DNA from: Paenibacillus sp. MMS20-IR301
GTDB taxonomy: Bacteria > Bacillota > Bacilli > Paenibacillales > Paenibacillaceae
Length of the DNA: 64,000 nucleotides
Direction: 5' to 3'
Assembly: GCF_032302195.1 (NCBI RefSeq)
Contig: NZ_CP135275.1
Coordinates: 496,001-560,000 of the forward strand
Shown here: positions 52,441 through 60,997 of the stretch, piece by piece
Numbering within the stretch: the stretch's first letter is position 1
How the letters are laid out: each line of letters begins with the position of its first letter
Program-made: the position numbers and the translations under genes
The notes under the pieces: model-generated
What the model was told of the DNA's origin: nothing
Database searches by the model: none
Seen by the model: the letters and a program-made list of their open reading frames with translations, nothing else

Positions 52441-54239
52441 AGGCACGCTCCGAAGCGCTCGGGCTTCTGAAGATTGTATCCGGCAAAAAGGGGCTGCTGG
52501 CCACAGCAAGTATTTTCTCGACGTTGTCCAGTCTGCTGCAGATCGTCCCTTTTATCGCGGTATACCGGATTATTGAGGAGCTGCTGCTCCATGCCCGGGA
52601 TATCAGCGGAGTGGATAAGGACCTCATTGTCCAGTGCGGCATCATTGCGCTGCTGTCGCTGCTAGGGTCATTAATCACCCTGTATATCGGGGGAATGTGC
52701 TCGCATATTGCCGCATTTAACATTCTCTATGAGCTGCGTGTGCAGCTGTCCGATCATGTGGCGAAGGTGCCGATGGGCTATCATACCCGGACCGCTACCG
52801 GTGAGCTGAAGAAGATCATCGAGACCAGTGTCGAGAAAATAGAGAAGTTTATCGCCCACCAGCTGCCCGATCTCGTAGTGGCGGTGGTTGTGCCGCTGCT
52901 GCTGCTGGGTTATTTATTCTGGCTGGACTGGGTGATGGCCCTGGTATTGCTGCTGCCGATCGGTGCAGGCTTCTGGCTGCAGGCCAGAGTATTCGGAAGC
53001 GAAGGCGGACAGAAGGCTTACCGGGAATTCCAGTATGCAATAGAAGAAATGAATGCAACAGGGGTGGAGTATGTACGGGGAATGCCTGCTGTGAAGGTGT
53101 TCGGCATTGCCGCGGATTCCTTCCTGACCTTCCGGGATGCGGTGACCCGCTACCGTGATATTTCCTTGAAAATTACGAATTTATGCAAAACCTCTTACAG
53201 CCTGTTCTTTGTCATTATCGGCTCGTTGTTCGTGTTCGCGGTACCGGCCGGTATCCTGCTTGCGAGCGGAGAAGCCGGCAATCAGTCGTTTGCCGTAACG
53301 ATGATCTTGTTCCTGCTGATCAGTCCCAGCCTGTCTGCCCCGCTGCTGAAGCTGCTCTATCTGGGCGGGGGGATGCGGGAAATTGTGGAAGGCAACAAAC
53401 GGATTGCTGCGGTATTCGCCGAACAGCCGGTATGCGAGCCGGAAGCGCCGAAGGTTCCCGCCGGCCATGATATTGTCTTCGACAATGTGTCCTTCGCCTA
53501 CGAGCCTGAAGACAGTACGAACTACAAGCCGATCCTCTCAGGGATCAGCTTCACGGCCAGAGCCGGTGAGATGACTGCCCTGGTCGGACCTTCGGGCGGA
53601 GGCAAGTCCACCATCGCCAGTCTGCTGCTGCGCTTCTGGGATGTGCAGCAGGGTGTTATCAAGATTGGCGGTGTGCCTGTTCAGGAGATGGGTACGGAGA
53701 AGCTGATGGACACCGTCTCGTTTGTATTCCAGGATGTGCATCTGTTCTACGATACGATCGAGGAGAATATCCGCATGGGCAATACAAGCGCTACGAAGGA
53801 AGAGGTAATCGCCGCAGCCAAGACCGCCTGCTGCCATGAATTTATCGAGCGCCTGGAATCAGGCTATGAGACGAGAATCGGTGAAGGCGGCACCTATCTG
53901 TCGGGCGGTGAAGCCCAGCGGGTAGCGATCGCCCGTGCGCTGCTCAAGAATGCTCCGATTCTGGTACTGGATGAAGCCACCGCGTATGCCGATGCCGAGA
54001 ATGAACGGAAGATCCAGCAGGGGCTGGCTGAGCTGGTCAAGGGCAAAACCGTGCTGATTATCGCCCACCGCCTCTCTACCATTCAAGGTGCTGAACAGAT
54101 TCTGGTAGTGAAGCAAGGCCAAATTACGGAACGGGGAACCCATGAGGAGCTGCGGGCCAAGCAGGGCCTGTACGAAGTGATGTGGCAGTCGCATATCACG
54201 GCTGCAAGCTGGAGACTGGGGGAGGGAAGACAAGGATGA
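52437..54239 (+). CDS. ABC transporter permease/ATPase, subunit 1 of a Fur-controlled heterodimer (YbtP/IrtA-like)
   Basis: A 600-residue half transporter: about six membrane helices (residues 20-320) and an ATPase with Walker A (VGPSGGGKSTIA), signature (YLSGGEAQRVAIAR) and Walker B (ILVLDEATAYADAEN). The D-loop reads AYAD rather than the usual SLD. It is exporter-folded, but YbtPQ and IrtAB members of this fold import ferric siderophores. The perfect Fur box upstream points to iron. ATPase genes with coupled stop/start (ATGA) on both sides show a tight operon with subunit 2. Confidence 0.9.
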   Translation: MKARSEALGLLKIVSGKKGLLATASIFSTLSSLLQIVPFIAVYRIIEELLLHARDISGVDKDLIVQCGIIALLSLLGSLITLYIGGMCSHIAAFNILYELRVQLSDHVAKVPMGYHTRTATGELKKIIETSVEKIEKFIAHQLPDLVVAVVVPLLLLGYLFWLDWVMALVLLLPIGAGFWLQARVFGSEGGQKAYREFQYAIEEMNATGVEYVRGMPAVKVFGIAADSFLTFRDAVTRYRDISLKITNLCKTSYSLFFVIIGSLFVFAVPAGILLASGEAGNQSFAVTMILFLLISPSLSAPLLKLLYLGGGMREIVEGNKRIAAVFAEQPVCEPEAPKVPAGHDIVFDNVSFAYEPEDSTNYKPILSGISFTARAGEMTALVGPSGGGKSTIASLLLRFWDVQQGVIKIGGVPVQEMGTEKLMDTVSFVFQDVHLFYDTIEENIRMGNTSATKEEVIAAAKTACCHEFIERLESGYETRIGEGGTYLSGGEAQRVAIARALLKNAPILVLDEATAYADAENERKIQQGLAELVKGKTVLIIAHRLSTIQGAEQILVVKQGQITERGTHEELRAKQGLYEVMWQSHITAASWRLGEGRQG

Positions 54240-55975
54240 ACAATTATTTCTATAATATCTCGGGAGGAAGTCCGCGCAGTCTGCTGCCTTCCGCACTGGC
54301 TGCGATTCTGGACGGGATCGCCAAGGTTGTTCCTGCTGCGCTGCTGGTGGATATTTTCAATACAATCTACCGTTCGTTCGCTGAACCGGAAGCGGGGCTG
54401 AATCTGGGCCGGATGTGGACGGTATGCATTATCCTGCTGGCCTGGCTGGTTGTAGAATATGCAGCCTATTCTTATCTGTACGACAAAACCTACAAAGCTG
54501 CTTACGGTCTGGCTGCTTCCGGACGGCTGAGCCTGGCCGAGCATGTCCGCCATCTGTCGCTGGGCTTCTTCGGCCGCCGCGATCCGGGAGATATCACTAA
54601 TCTCCTGTTAAGCGATTACGGTCAGGTTGAACAGACCATCTCGCATAATGTACCGCAGCTGATCAGTGCGGTCGTGCTCCCTGTACTTGCCCTGGGCGGT
54701 CTGCTCCTGGTGGACTGGCGGATGGCGCTGGCCATGTTCGCCGCGATGCCGCTGGGTGTTCTGCTGCTCTGGCTGACGGATTCGCTGCAGGCGCGGCTCA
54801 GCGAGCGCCATGTGCGGGCCAAGAATGAAGCTGCAAGCCGTCTGCAGGAATATTTGTCAGGCATCCGTGAGATCAAGGCCCATAATATGGGCGGCAAGCG
54901 TTTTGAACGGCTGCGCCTGTCCTTTGATGAGCTGAAGCGGGCTTCGATCTCGCTTGAGGGGATTATGGGCCCGATGATCATGGGGGCCATGCTGCTTGCC
55001 CGTTCAGGCCTGACGCTGATGATTATTACCGGCAGTTATACACTGGCCGGAGGCAACCTGACGCTGCCGGTCTTCCTGCTCTTCCTGCTGGTCGGCACCA
55101 AGATCTTCGAGCCGCTTTCGGTAGTGCTGATGAATTACGGAGAGATGCGTTATTCCGCGTACAGTGCCAAGCGCATTATGGATGTCCGGCAGGAGCAGCC
55201 GCTGCCGGGAGAGGGAACAGTACCATGCGGAGCGCCGATTGTATTCGATCATGTGACCTTCGGGTACGATGCGGAGAAGCCGGTGCTGAAGAATCTTTCT
55301 TTTACCATTCAGCCTAAGACAATTACAGCGCTGGTAGGACCGTCAGGCAGCGGTAAAAGCACGGTGACCCGGCTGATTGCGAGATTCTGGGAAATCCAGG
55401 GCGGAACGATCTATATCGGGGAGCAGCCGCTGCATAGCGCCGATCCTGAACAGCTGTTGTCAGAGATATCGATGGTCTTCCAGGATGTGTACCTGTTCCA
55501 GGACACCATCGGCAACAATATCCGCATCGGCAATATGCAGGCGACCCAGGCGGAGATTGAAGCTGCAGCCAGACGGGCCTGCTGCCATGAATTTATCTCG
55601 GCATTGCCACTGGGCTATGATACTCCGGTAGGCGAGGGCGGATCGACCTTGTCAGGAGGAGAGAAGCAGCGGGTATCCATTGCCCGCGCTCTGCTGAAGG
55701 ACGCCTCCATTGTTCTGCTCGATGAAGCTACAGCTTCGCTGGACCCGGAGAACGAGACAGCGGTGCAGCAGGCGATCAATGAGCTGGTAGCCGACAAGAC
55801 GGTAATTCTTATTGCCCACCGGCTGAAGACCATCCGGAATGCAGACAAGATTATTGTGCTTGATCAGGGGGAGCTCGTGGAGGAGGGGACACATGATGAG
55901 CTGCTGGAGCTTAGCGGATTATACAAGCAGCTATGGGATACCCAGCAGGGGACCGAGGGCTGGAGAGTGAAGTAA
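54236..55975 (+). CDS. ABC transporter permease/ATPase, subunit 2 of a Fur-controlled heterodimer (YbtQ/IrtB-like)
   Basis: A 579-residue half transporter with the same layout: six membrane helices and an ATPase with VGPSGSGKSTVTRL, TLSGGEKQRVSIARAL and IVLLDEATASLDPEN. Here the D-loop is canonical, so the two ATP sites are probably asymmetric. ATG 54236 overlaps the previous stop (ATGA) and follows GGGAGGG; the open frame further upstream lies within subunit 1. Together they should form an iron- or siderophore-related transporter (inference from the Fur box and the YbtPQ resemblance). Confidence 0.9.
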   Translation: MNNYFYNISGGSPRSLLPSALAAILDGIAKVVPAALLVDIFNTIYRSFAEPEAGLNLGRMWTVCIILLAWLVVEYAAYSYLYDKTYKAAYGLAASGRLSLAEHVRHLSLGFFGRRDPGDITNLLLSDYGQVEQTISHNVPQLISAVVLPVLALGGLLLVDWRMALAMFAAMPLGVLLLWLTDSLQARLSERHVRAKNEAASRLQEYLSGIREIKAHNMGGKRFERLRLSFDELKRASISLEGIMGPMIMGAMLLARSGLTLMIITGSYTLAGGNLTLPVFLLFLLVGTKIFEPLSVVLMNYGEMRYSAYSAKRIMDVRQEQPLPGEGTVPCGAPIVFDHVTFGYDAEKPVLKNLSFTIQPKTITALVGPSGSGKSTVTRLIARFWEIQGGTIYIGEQPLHSADPEQLLSEISMVFQDVYLFQDTIGNNIRIGNMQATQAEIEAAARRACCHEFISALPLGYDTPVGEGGSTLSGGEKQRVSIARALLKDASIVLLDEATASLDPENETAVQQAINELVADKTVILIAHRLKTIRNADKIIVLDQGELVEEGTHDELLELSGLYKQLWDTQQGTEGWRVK

Positions 55976-56100
55976 CGGATGCAAACAGACAACCCCACAA
56001 AGCGGGACCCCGGAAATCACCCCCACAAAGTGATGCCAATTCTTGGATGCTGATTCAAGTACTTTGCGGGGACCCCGGGATATTTAAATTCTTATATTTT

Positions 56101-56145
56101 AAAAAAGAGCGCCTGCGGACATGGTCTGCAGGCGTTCTTTTTTAA
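56101..56145. terminator. Bidirectional terminator between ABC and MMPL genes
   Basis: AAAAAAGAGCGCCTGCGGAC pairs with GTCTGCAGGCGTTCTTTTTT around the loop ATG, between convergent genes. Confidence 0.88.
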
Positions 56146-56178
56146 TAAATGGACGGCAGTGACTCCGCCCGGAGTTGG

Positions 56179-58569
56179 CTAGTGCTTCTGCCCGCCCTCG
56201 GCGTTCAGCTTGGCAATCAGCTTGTCGCCTTCGACATCGAGGTTCGGCAGCAGGCGGTCAAGCCCTTTCGGCAGCCACCAGGCCTTGTCGCCGAAGACGG
56301 CCATTACAGCCGGAACGAGCGTCATGCGGATGATAAAGGCATCGATCAGAATACCGAAGGCCAGGGCGAAGCCGATCTGCTTAATCATGGCATCCGGCGC
56401 GAAGATGAAGCCGGCGAAGACGGAGACCATGATTACGCCGGCAGCCAGCACAACGCGGCTGGCCAGATCGTAGCCGTGTACGACGCTGTCATTGCCGTGG
56501 CGGCCATGAACATAAGCTTCACGCATGGAGCTGACCAGGAATACCTGATAATCCATAGCCAGCCCGTAGAGAATACCGGTGACGAGGATCGGCATGAAGC
56601 TGAGCAGCGGTCCGCCGGTATCGAAGCCGAACAGGGAATGCAGCCAGCCCCACTGGTAGACAGCGGTAGTTACGCCGAAGGTGGCGAGAATACTTAATAC
56701 AAAGCCGACAGTCGCTTTGATTGGAACGATGATGGAACGGAAGACCAGCAGCAGGATGATCAGTGAGAGAATCACAATGATGCCGATGTACACAGGGAAG
56801 GCATCCGACAGCTTGGAGGACATATCAATATTGATTGCCGTGAAGCCGGTCACGCCCAGATAAATATTATTGCCTGAAGCAAGACTGGAAGCAGGATCAC
56901 GGAGATCCTGCACGAGATCTCTGGTCGCAGTATCCGTAGGGCCGGTCTTAGGAATCAGGCTGATAATAGCGATATCGCCGGTGGCATTGACACCCATCGG
57001 GGATACCTGGGTAACATTATCATGCATCATCAGCTCTTGAACCAGCTTGCCGAGCGTCTCCATCGAGATTTTATCGGACGGGTTCTTCGGCTCTGCTACC
57101 AGCAGGAGCGGTCCGTTGAAGCCTTCGCCGAAGCCTTTGGAGATAATGTCATAGCTTTGACGCGCCGGAGTGTCCAGATTGGCGGAAGCGCCGGATGGAA
57201 TACCCAGCTCCATCTTGGTTACCGGAATAGCCGCTGTTCCCAGAACCAGAACGACCAGAATAATGATGGCCCAGCGGTATTTCACTGTGGCATTGGCCCA
57301 GCGGTGCGAGAAGCCCTGGTGCTCTTTCTTGCCGGCCGCAGGTTTTTTGGCGCGGGCTTTGGCGGTCACGATCTTCTCGCCGACCAGTCCCAGCAGGGCA
57401 GGCAGCAGGGTCAGGGCCAGCAGAACATTGACCAGCACGCTTGCAGCAGCGACAAGTGCCATAGTCGACAAGAAGCCGATGCCGATGACGAGCATGCCGC
57501 AAAGGGCGATGATAACGGTCAGGCCGGCGAAGAATACGGCGCTGCCGGCGGTGCCCAGTGCCCGTCCGGCAGATTCCCCGGCGCTCAGCTTCTCATCGAG
57601 GATGAGCCGGCGCTGCCGGTTAACAATGAACAAGGAGTAGTCGATACCGACAGCCAGACCGATCATAACGGCCAGAACCGGCGTGATATCATTCATCTGG
57701 ATAAGGCTGCCAAGGGCGAATGCGCCTCCGACACTGATGCCGACACCGAGCAGTGCGGTAATCAGCGGCAGACCGGCGGCTACGACTGAGCCTAGTGTCA
57801 TGAACAGCACAACCGCGGCCACGACAACACCAATCGCCTCGGTTGAGCCGATGGCCGGGATGCTCTTCAGGGAATCACTTGGAATTGCGGTGATCCCGGA
57901 GCCGGCCTGCTCGACTTCGGTTACCGTGTCGATAATGTTATCCGGTACTTCCGAAGGCAGGGAGGTCTGCTGTTCCGTGAATTGGAACTGGAACAGGGCG
58001 ATGTTCCCGTCAGCGGAGAGCATGACGCCGGGAACCGGAGCGCCGTCCACGATCAGCGCACCTTGCGCTGCAGCCTGTGCAGCAGCAGCGGCCTGTGCAG
58101 CAGCGGCGGCAGCCGGGTCAGCAGCGGCGCCAGCCTGGCCGGCGGCAGCAGAAGGATCGGCAGCAGCAGCCTGACCGGCGGCAGCAGCCGGATCAGCACC
58201 GGCAGCCTGTGCCGCAGCAGCAGCGGCCTGGGCAGCCAGCTCAACAGGGTTAATGACGTAGTCCATATTGTATACATCATTAACAGCCTTCAGCAGCAGC
58301 GCGGCACGCTCCGGCGTATCGAGACGTTCGCCTGCGGGTGCGGTGAAGGCGACACTCGCCTGGCCGCCGGCAGCAGCAGGAAGCTCCTGCGCCAGCTTAT
58401 CCAGCACTTTCTGGGATTCGGTGCCTTCGATCTTCATTTCGGAGCTGGACTGGATGCCGTTGACACCAAGCAGGGCACCAATAACACCGAGTACGACGAT
58501 CCAGGCCGCGATGAAATACCACGGCTTGGCATAAGCCGATTTGCCTAAGCGGTACAGAAATGTTGACAT
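56179..58569 (-). CDS. MMPL/RND-family membrane transporter with Ala-rich insert
   Basis: A 796-residue exporter with the MMPL layout: one helix, a large outer loop, five helices with GLAVGIDYSLFIVNRQRR, a second helix and outer loop, then five more helices with GLAMDYQVFLVSSMREA. Bacterial MMPL proteins export lipids or antibiotics using the proton gradient. Residues about 108-167, in the first outer loop, are almost only Ala with Gln, Gly, Asp and Pro, an insert that ordinary members lack. ATG 58569 follows GAGGAG. It lies 28 bp after its TetR gene, which presumably represses it. Confidence 0.9.
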   Translation of the reverse strand: MSTFLYRLGKSAYAKPWYFIAAWIVVLGVIGALLGVNGIQSSSEMKIEGTESQKVLDKLAQELPAAAGGQASVAFTAPAGERLDTPERAALLLKAVNDVYNMDYVINPVELAAQAAAAAAQAAGADPAAAAGQAAAADPSAAAGQAGAAADPAAAAAAQAAAAAQAAAQGALIVDGAPVPGVMLSADGNIALFQFQFTEQQTSLPSEVPDNIIDTVTEVEQAGSGITAIPSDSLKSIPAIGSTEAIGVVVAAVVLFMTLGSVVAAGLPLITALLGVGISVGGAFALGSLIQMNDITPVLAVMIGLAVGIDYSLFIVNRQRRLILDEKLSAGESAGRALGTAGSAVFFAGLTVIIALCGMLVIGIGFLSTMALVAAASVLVNVLLALTLLPALLGLVGEKIVTAKARAKKPAAGKKEHQGFSHRWANATVKYRWAIIILVVLVLGTAAIPVTKMELGIPSGASANLDTPARQSYDIISKGFGEGFNGPLLLVAEPKNPSDKISMETLGKLVQELMMHDNVTQVSPMGVNATGDIAIISLIPKTGPTDTATRDLVQDLRDPASSLASGNNIYLGVTGFTAINIDMSSKLSDAFPVYIGIIVILSLIILLLVFRSIIVPIKATVGFVLSILATFGVTTAVYQWGWLHSLFGFDTGGPLLSFMPILVTGILYGLAMDYQVFLVSSMREAYVHGRHGNDSVVHGYDLASRVVLAAGVIMVSVFAGFIFAPDAMIKQIGFALAFGILIDAFIIRMTLVPAVMAVFGDKAWWLPKGLDRLLPNLDVEGDKLIAKLNAEGGQKH
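58066..58246 (-). repeat. Ala/Gln/Pro-rich low-complexity repeat within the MMPL gene
   Basis: About 60 codons of near-repeats such as GQAAAADPSAAAGQAGAAAD encode the insert in the first extracellular loop. The frame is kept throughout. Confidence 0.8.
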
Positions 58570-58597
58570 GTAGTGGTTTCTCCTCTTTATCTCTGAT

Positions 58598-59212
58598 TTA
58601 GAAGCCGTTGCGTAAGTAAGCAAACATGGAATTCAAATACTGATCGAATGGAATGGCAGCGGAGCCTTCGGCCGGAATTTCACCGGGCAGCAGGACGTTA
58701 AGCCGTCCATCCATAATCGGCACGAATGCGCCATAGACAGCGCCGGCCAGCAGATGGGTATAACCGTCATCGTAACGACCGCGTGAGTACAGCTCAAGCA
58801 CTTCCTGGGCAGCGATCTGCAGGCGGTGAAATACGCTGAGGATATAAGGCTCAAGCGACGGATACTGGTTCGAGAGCGAGACGAACTGCCGCAGTTTATG
58901 CAGGAACTCTGAAGTGAACTGCAGCTTGAGCAGGCTGTACAAGATGTCCAGCGGAGCGGCATCTGTGGGCAGGCCGTCGAGCACATCCTCATCCGCATGC
59001 GCAGCTCTGCCGATGATGTACGCGGCTACCGCCTCCTCCTTGCAGGAGAAGTAATTGGCGAAGGTGCGCCGGGAGTATCCGGCCTTCTGGACAATATCAT
59101 CCACAATGAAGCCGTCCATGCCTTGCGCAAGGGCAAGCTCAAAAGCGGCTACGGCCAGTGCATAGGCTGTAGCTTCCTTTTTTTTGTCCCGCAAAGTCAG
59201 TTTGGGATTCAA
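58598..59212 (-). CDS. TetR-family regulator of the MMPL exporter
   Basis: A 204-residue repressor. The N-terminal LTLRDKKKEATAYALAVAAF and helix-turn-helix FIVDDIVQKAGYSRRTFANY are typical of TetR proteins that control MMPL exporters. The start is the TTG at 59212, about eleven bases after AGGAGG; an ATG closer to that site (59219) is in another frame. The MMPL gene follows 28 bp downstream, so both are cotranscribed and probably autoregulated. Confidence 0.87.
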   Translation of the reverse strand: MNPKLTLRDKKKEATAYALAVAAFELALAQGMDGFIVDDIVQKAGYSRRTFANYFSCKEEAVAAYIIGRAAHADEDVLDGLPTDAAPLDILYSLLKLQFTSEFLHKLRQFVSLSNQYPSLEPYILSVFHRLQIAAQEVLELYSRGRYDDGYTHLLAGAVYGAFVPIMDGRLNVLLPGEIPAEGSAAIPFDQYLNSMFAYLRNGF

Positions 59213-59359
59213 ATTTCATGCTTCCTCCTCTCTTATGTATGGATTGAACTGCTGATTTAAGATCTACAGTCTATATTATTGCTCAAAGAGCAAGATTGCA
59301 CAATGAGCAATTAGTGTCGAGAGTGTGAATATTTAAAATTTTATTGATTGGGCGGAGAT

Positions 59360-60997
59360 TCAGCAGCCGGATGGCGGGGGAGACGCAGCCTCCAGCTCCC
59401 GTGAACTGCACTGGCGGCGGTATTCGAGCGGGGTTTTGGAGGTCAGGCGCTTGAATATTTTGGAGAAATAAGCCAGATTCGTGTAGCCAGCCTGCAGAGA
59501 GACTTCACGGACGGGAAGATCGGTAGTCATTAGAAGCCGCTTGGCCTCGCGGATGCGTACATCCGTAATATAGTCGGAGAGCGAGCTCCCGGTCTTTTTC
59601 TTGAATATATGCGATAAATATTCCGGATTGAGATAGACATGCTCGGCCAGCGTGCTGCGGCTGATCTCCTGTTCCAGGTTCCGGTCAATGTATTGCTTGA
59701 CCCGCTCGATGACCGAAGAGGTCTTCTCTACCAGGTAAGAGACATCAATGGACTTGATAATGATATGGGCAATCCACTGCTTCATGGCGCTGACCGATTG
59801 AAGTGACTGTGCCAGAAGCGCCCGCGATTCCGGGTCCGAGAATACGGAATGGGCCAGAATCCCTTTTCGTTTCAGAATAATGTACACGCCCTGCATAAAG
59901 TCATGATGGAATTGCAGCAGTACATTTGCATTCACTTTATTGGTGCGGACCAGCTCGTCCAGATAGCTGCCTACAGCCGAAATCGCCGGCTCCCGCTGAT
60001 TCTCGAAAATCCAGTTGAACCAGGCGTCCATCTCAGGCGGGGAATAGGCAGGTGAACCAGCGGTTGTCTCCTGCAGCCGGAACACGCCGCCCTCCTGCAG
60101 GACATTGTTATTCTTCATTTCGATCAGCTGCCCGCAGAGGGAGTGCAGGTCGGCAGCCTCACAATCAATATCGCGAATATAGCAGGATAAGCGGCAAGGC
60201 AGATATTTGCTGCCGTAGCTGACAAAACGCTGGCAGCGTTCATACAGCTCGGCTGAGGCTCCCGGATTGTCTAAACTGCGGATATCCAGGGCGATGAATG
60301 TGTTTTTGTCGAGCATAACTATGACGGGCGAATCCTGCCCGGGGAGCAGAATTTCACTGGCAATGTTCTTGAAGGCATATTCGAACAAGCCGCGCCCCCA
60401 TTCGTCGGCCCGTTCATTCATGAACGGGATATGGATGAGTACCGGGCGATAGCGGCTCGCTCCGGTATAGGGCACATGCCGTTTTGCGGCTTCCTGCCTA
60501 ATGAGACTGCCCTCCGGAGGGACTTCACCGTGCACGACGGCCGACCAGAACTGTCCGGCAATCTGTGTCCTGTTCTCGCTCCAGTACCGGGCCTGCCGGG
60601 CATGCTCGGAGTAGACGAGCTGGGTGTTGACCTGATCAACGGCTTTAGCCAGCGCCTGCTCCAGCTCTTCGTATGGGGCGGGCTTCAGCAGATAGTCAAA
60701 CCCGCCCAGCTTGATGGCCTGATTGGCATACACGAAGCTCGCATGGCTGGTCAGCAGGATATTGACGGTCTGCAGATTCTGCGCGTTCACCCAGGCCAGC
60801 AGCTCGAGCCCGCTCCCCTTGGGCATCTCAATATCACTGAGCAGAATTTGTATACTATTGGTGCTGAGCACCTGAATTGCCTCCTGCATACTGTGTGCAG
60901 TGAATACCTCAGTAATGCCTAATCTGGACCACTGGAGCGAATGCTTAATGTCCTGGACGATATAATACTCGTCATCAACAATTAACACATTAGTCAT
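59360..60997 (-). CDS. YesN-type response regulator (receiver + AraC DNA-binding), second system
   Basis: A 545-residue regulator with receiver (D8/D9, D55 in ILLSDIEMPKGSG, K in YLLKPAPYEEL), a long middle domain and a C-terminal AraC helix-turn-helix pair (RSTLAEHVYLNPEYLSHIFK and VREVSLQAGYTNLAYFSKIF). It overlaps the kinase gene by 4 bp. Target is probably the divergent sugar-binding protein operon that starts at 62955. Confidence 0.9.
   Translation of the reverse strand: MTNVLIVDDEYYIVQDIKHSLQWSRLGITEVFTAHSMQEAIQVLSTNSIQILLSDIEMPKGSGLELLAWVNAQNLQTVNILLTSHASFVYANQAIKLGGFDYLLKPAPYEELEQALAKAVDQVNTQLVYSEHARQARYWSENRTQIAGQFWSAVVHGEVPPEGSLIRQEAAKRHVPYTGASRYRPVLIHIPFMNERADEWGRGLFEYAFKNIASEILLPGQDSPVIVMLDKNTFIALDIRSLDNPGASAELYERCQRFVSYGSKYLPCRLSCYIRDIDCEAADLHSLCGQLIEMKNNNVLQEGGVFRLQETTAGSPAYSPPEMDAWFNWIFENQREPAISAVGSYLDELVRTNKVNANVLLQFHHDFMQGVYIILKRKGILAHSVFSDPESRALLAQSLQSVSAMKQWIAHIIIKSIDVSYLVEKTSSVIERVKQYIDRNLEQEISRSTLAEHVYLNPEYLSHIFKKKTGSSLSDYITDVRIREAKRLLMTTDLPVREVSLQAGYTNLAYFSKIFKRLTSKTPLEYRRQCSSRELEAASPPPSGC

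Noticed and set aside
55990..56075. Inverted copies of CCACAAAGCGGGACCCCGG-like sequence between ABC subunit 2 and its terminator.
   Set aside because: Short and imperfect, with no related copy seen elsewhere in the window; noted but not listed as an element.
57022..57789. 255-codon plus-strand frame opposite the MMPL gene.
   Set aside because: Low-complexity Gln/Gly/Asp composition produced by the antisense of a GC-rich membrane protein; no ribosome binding site.
59171..59219. Possible frameshift at an A8 run at the start of the MMPL-associated TetR gene, because an ATG (59219) closer to the ribosome binding site is in another frame.
   Set aside because: The TTG frame gives the canonical LTLRDKKKEAT opening of TetR proteins, so no shift is needed; only the long spacing is unusual.
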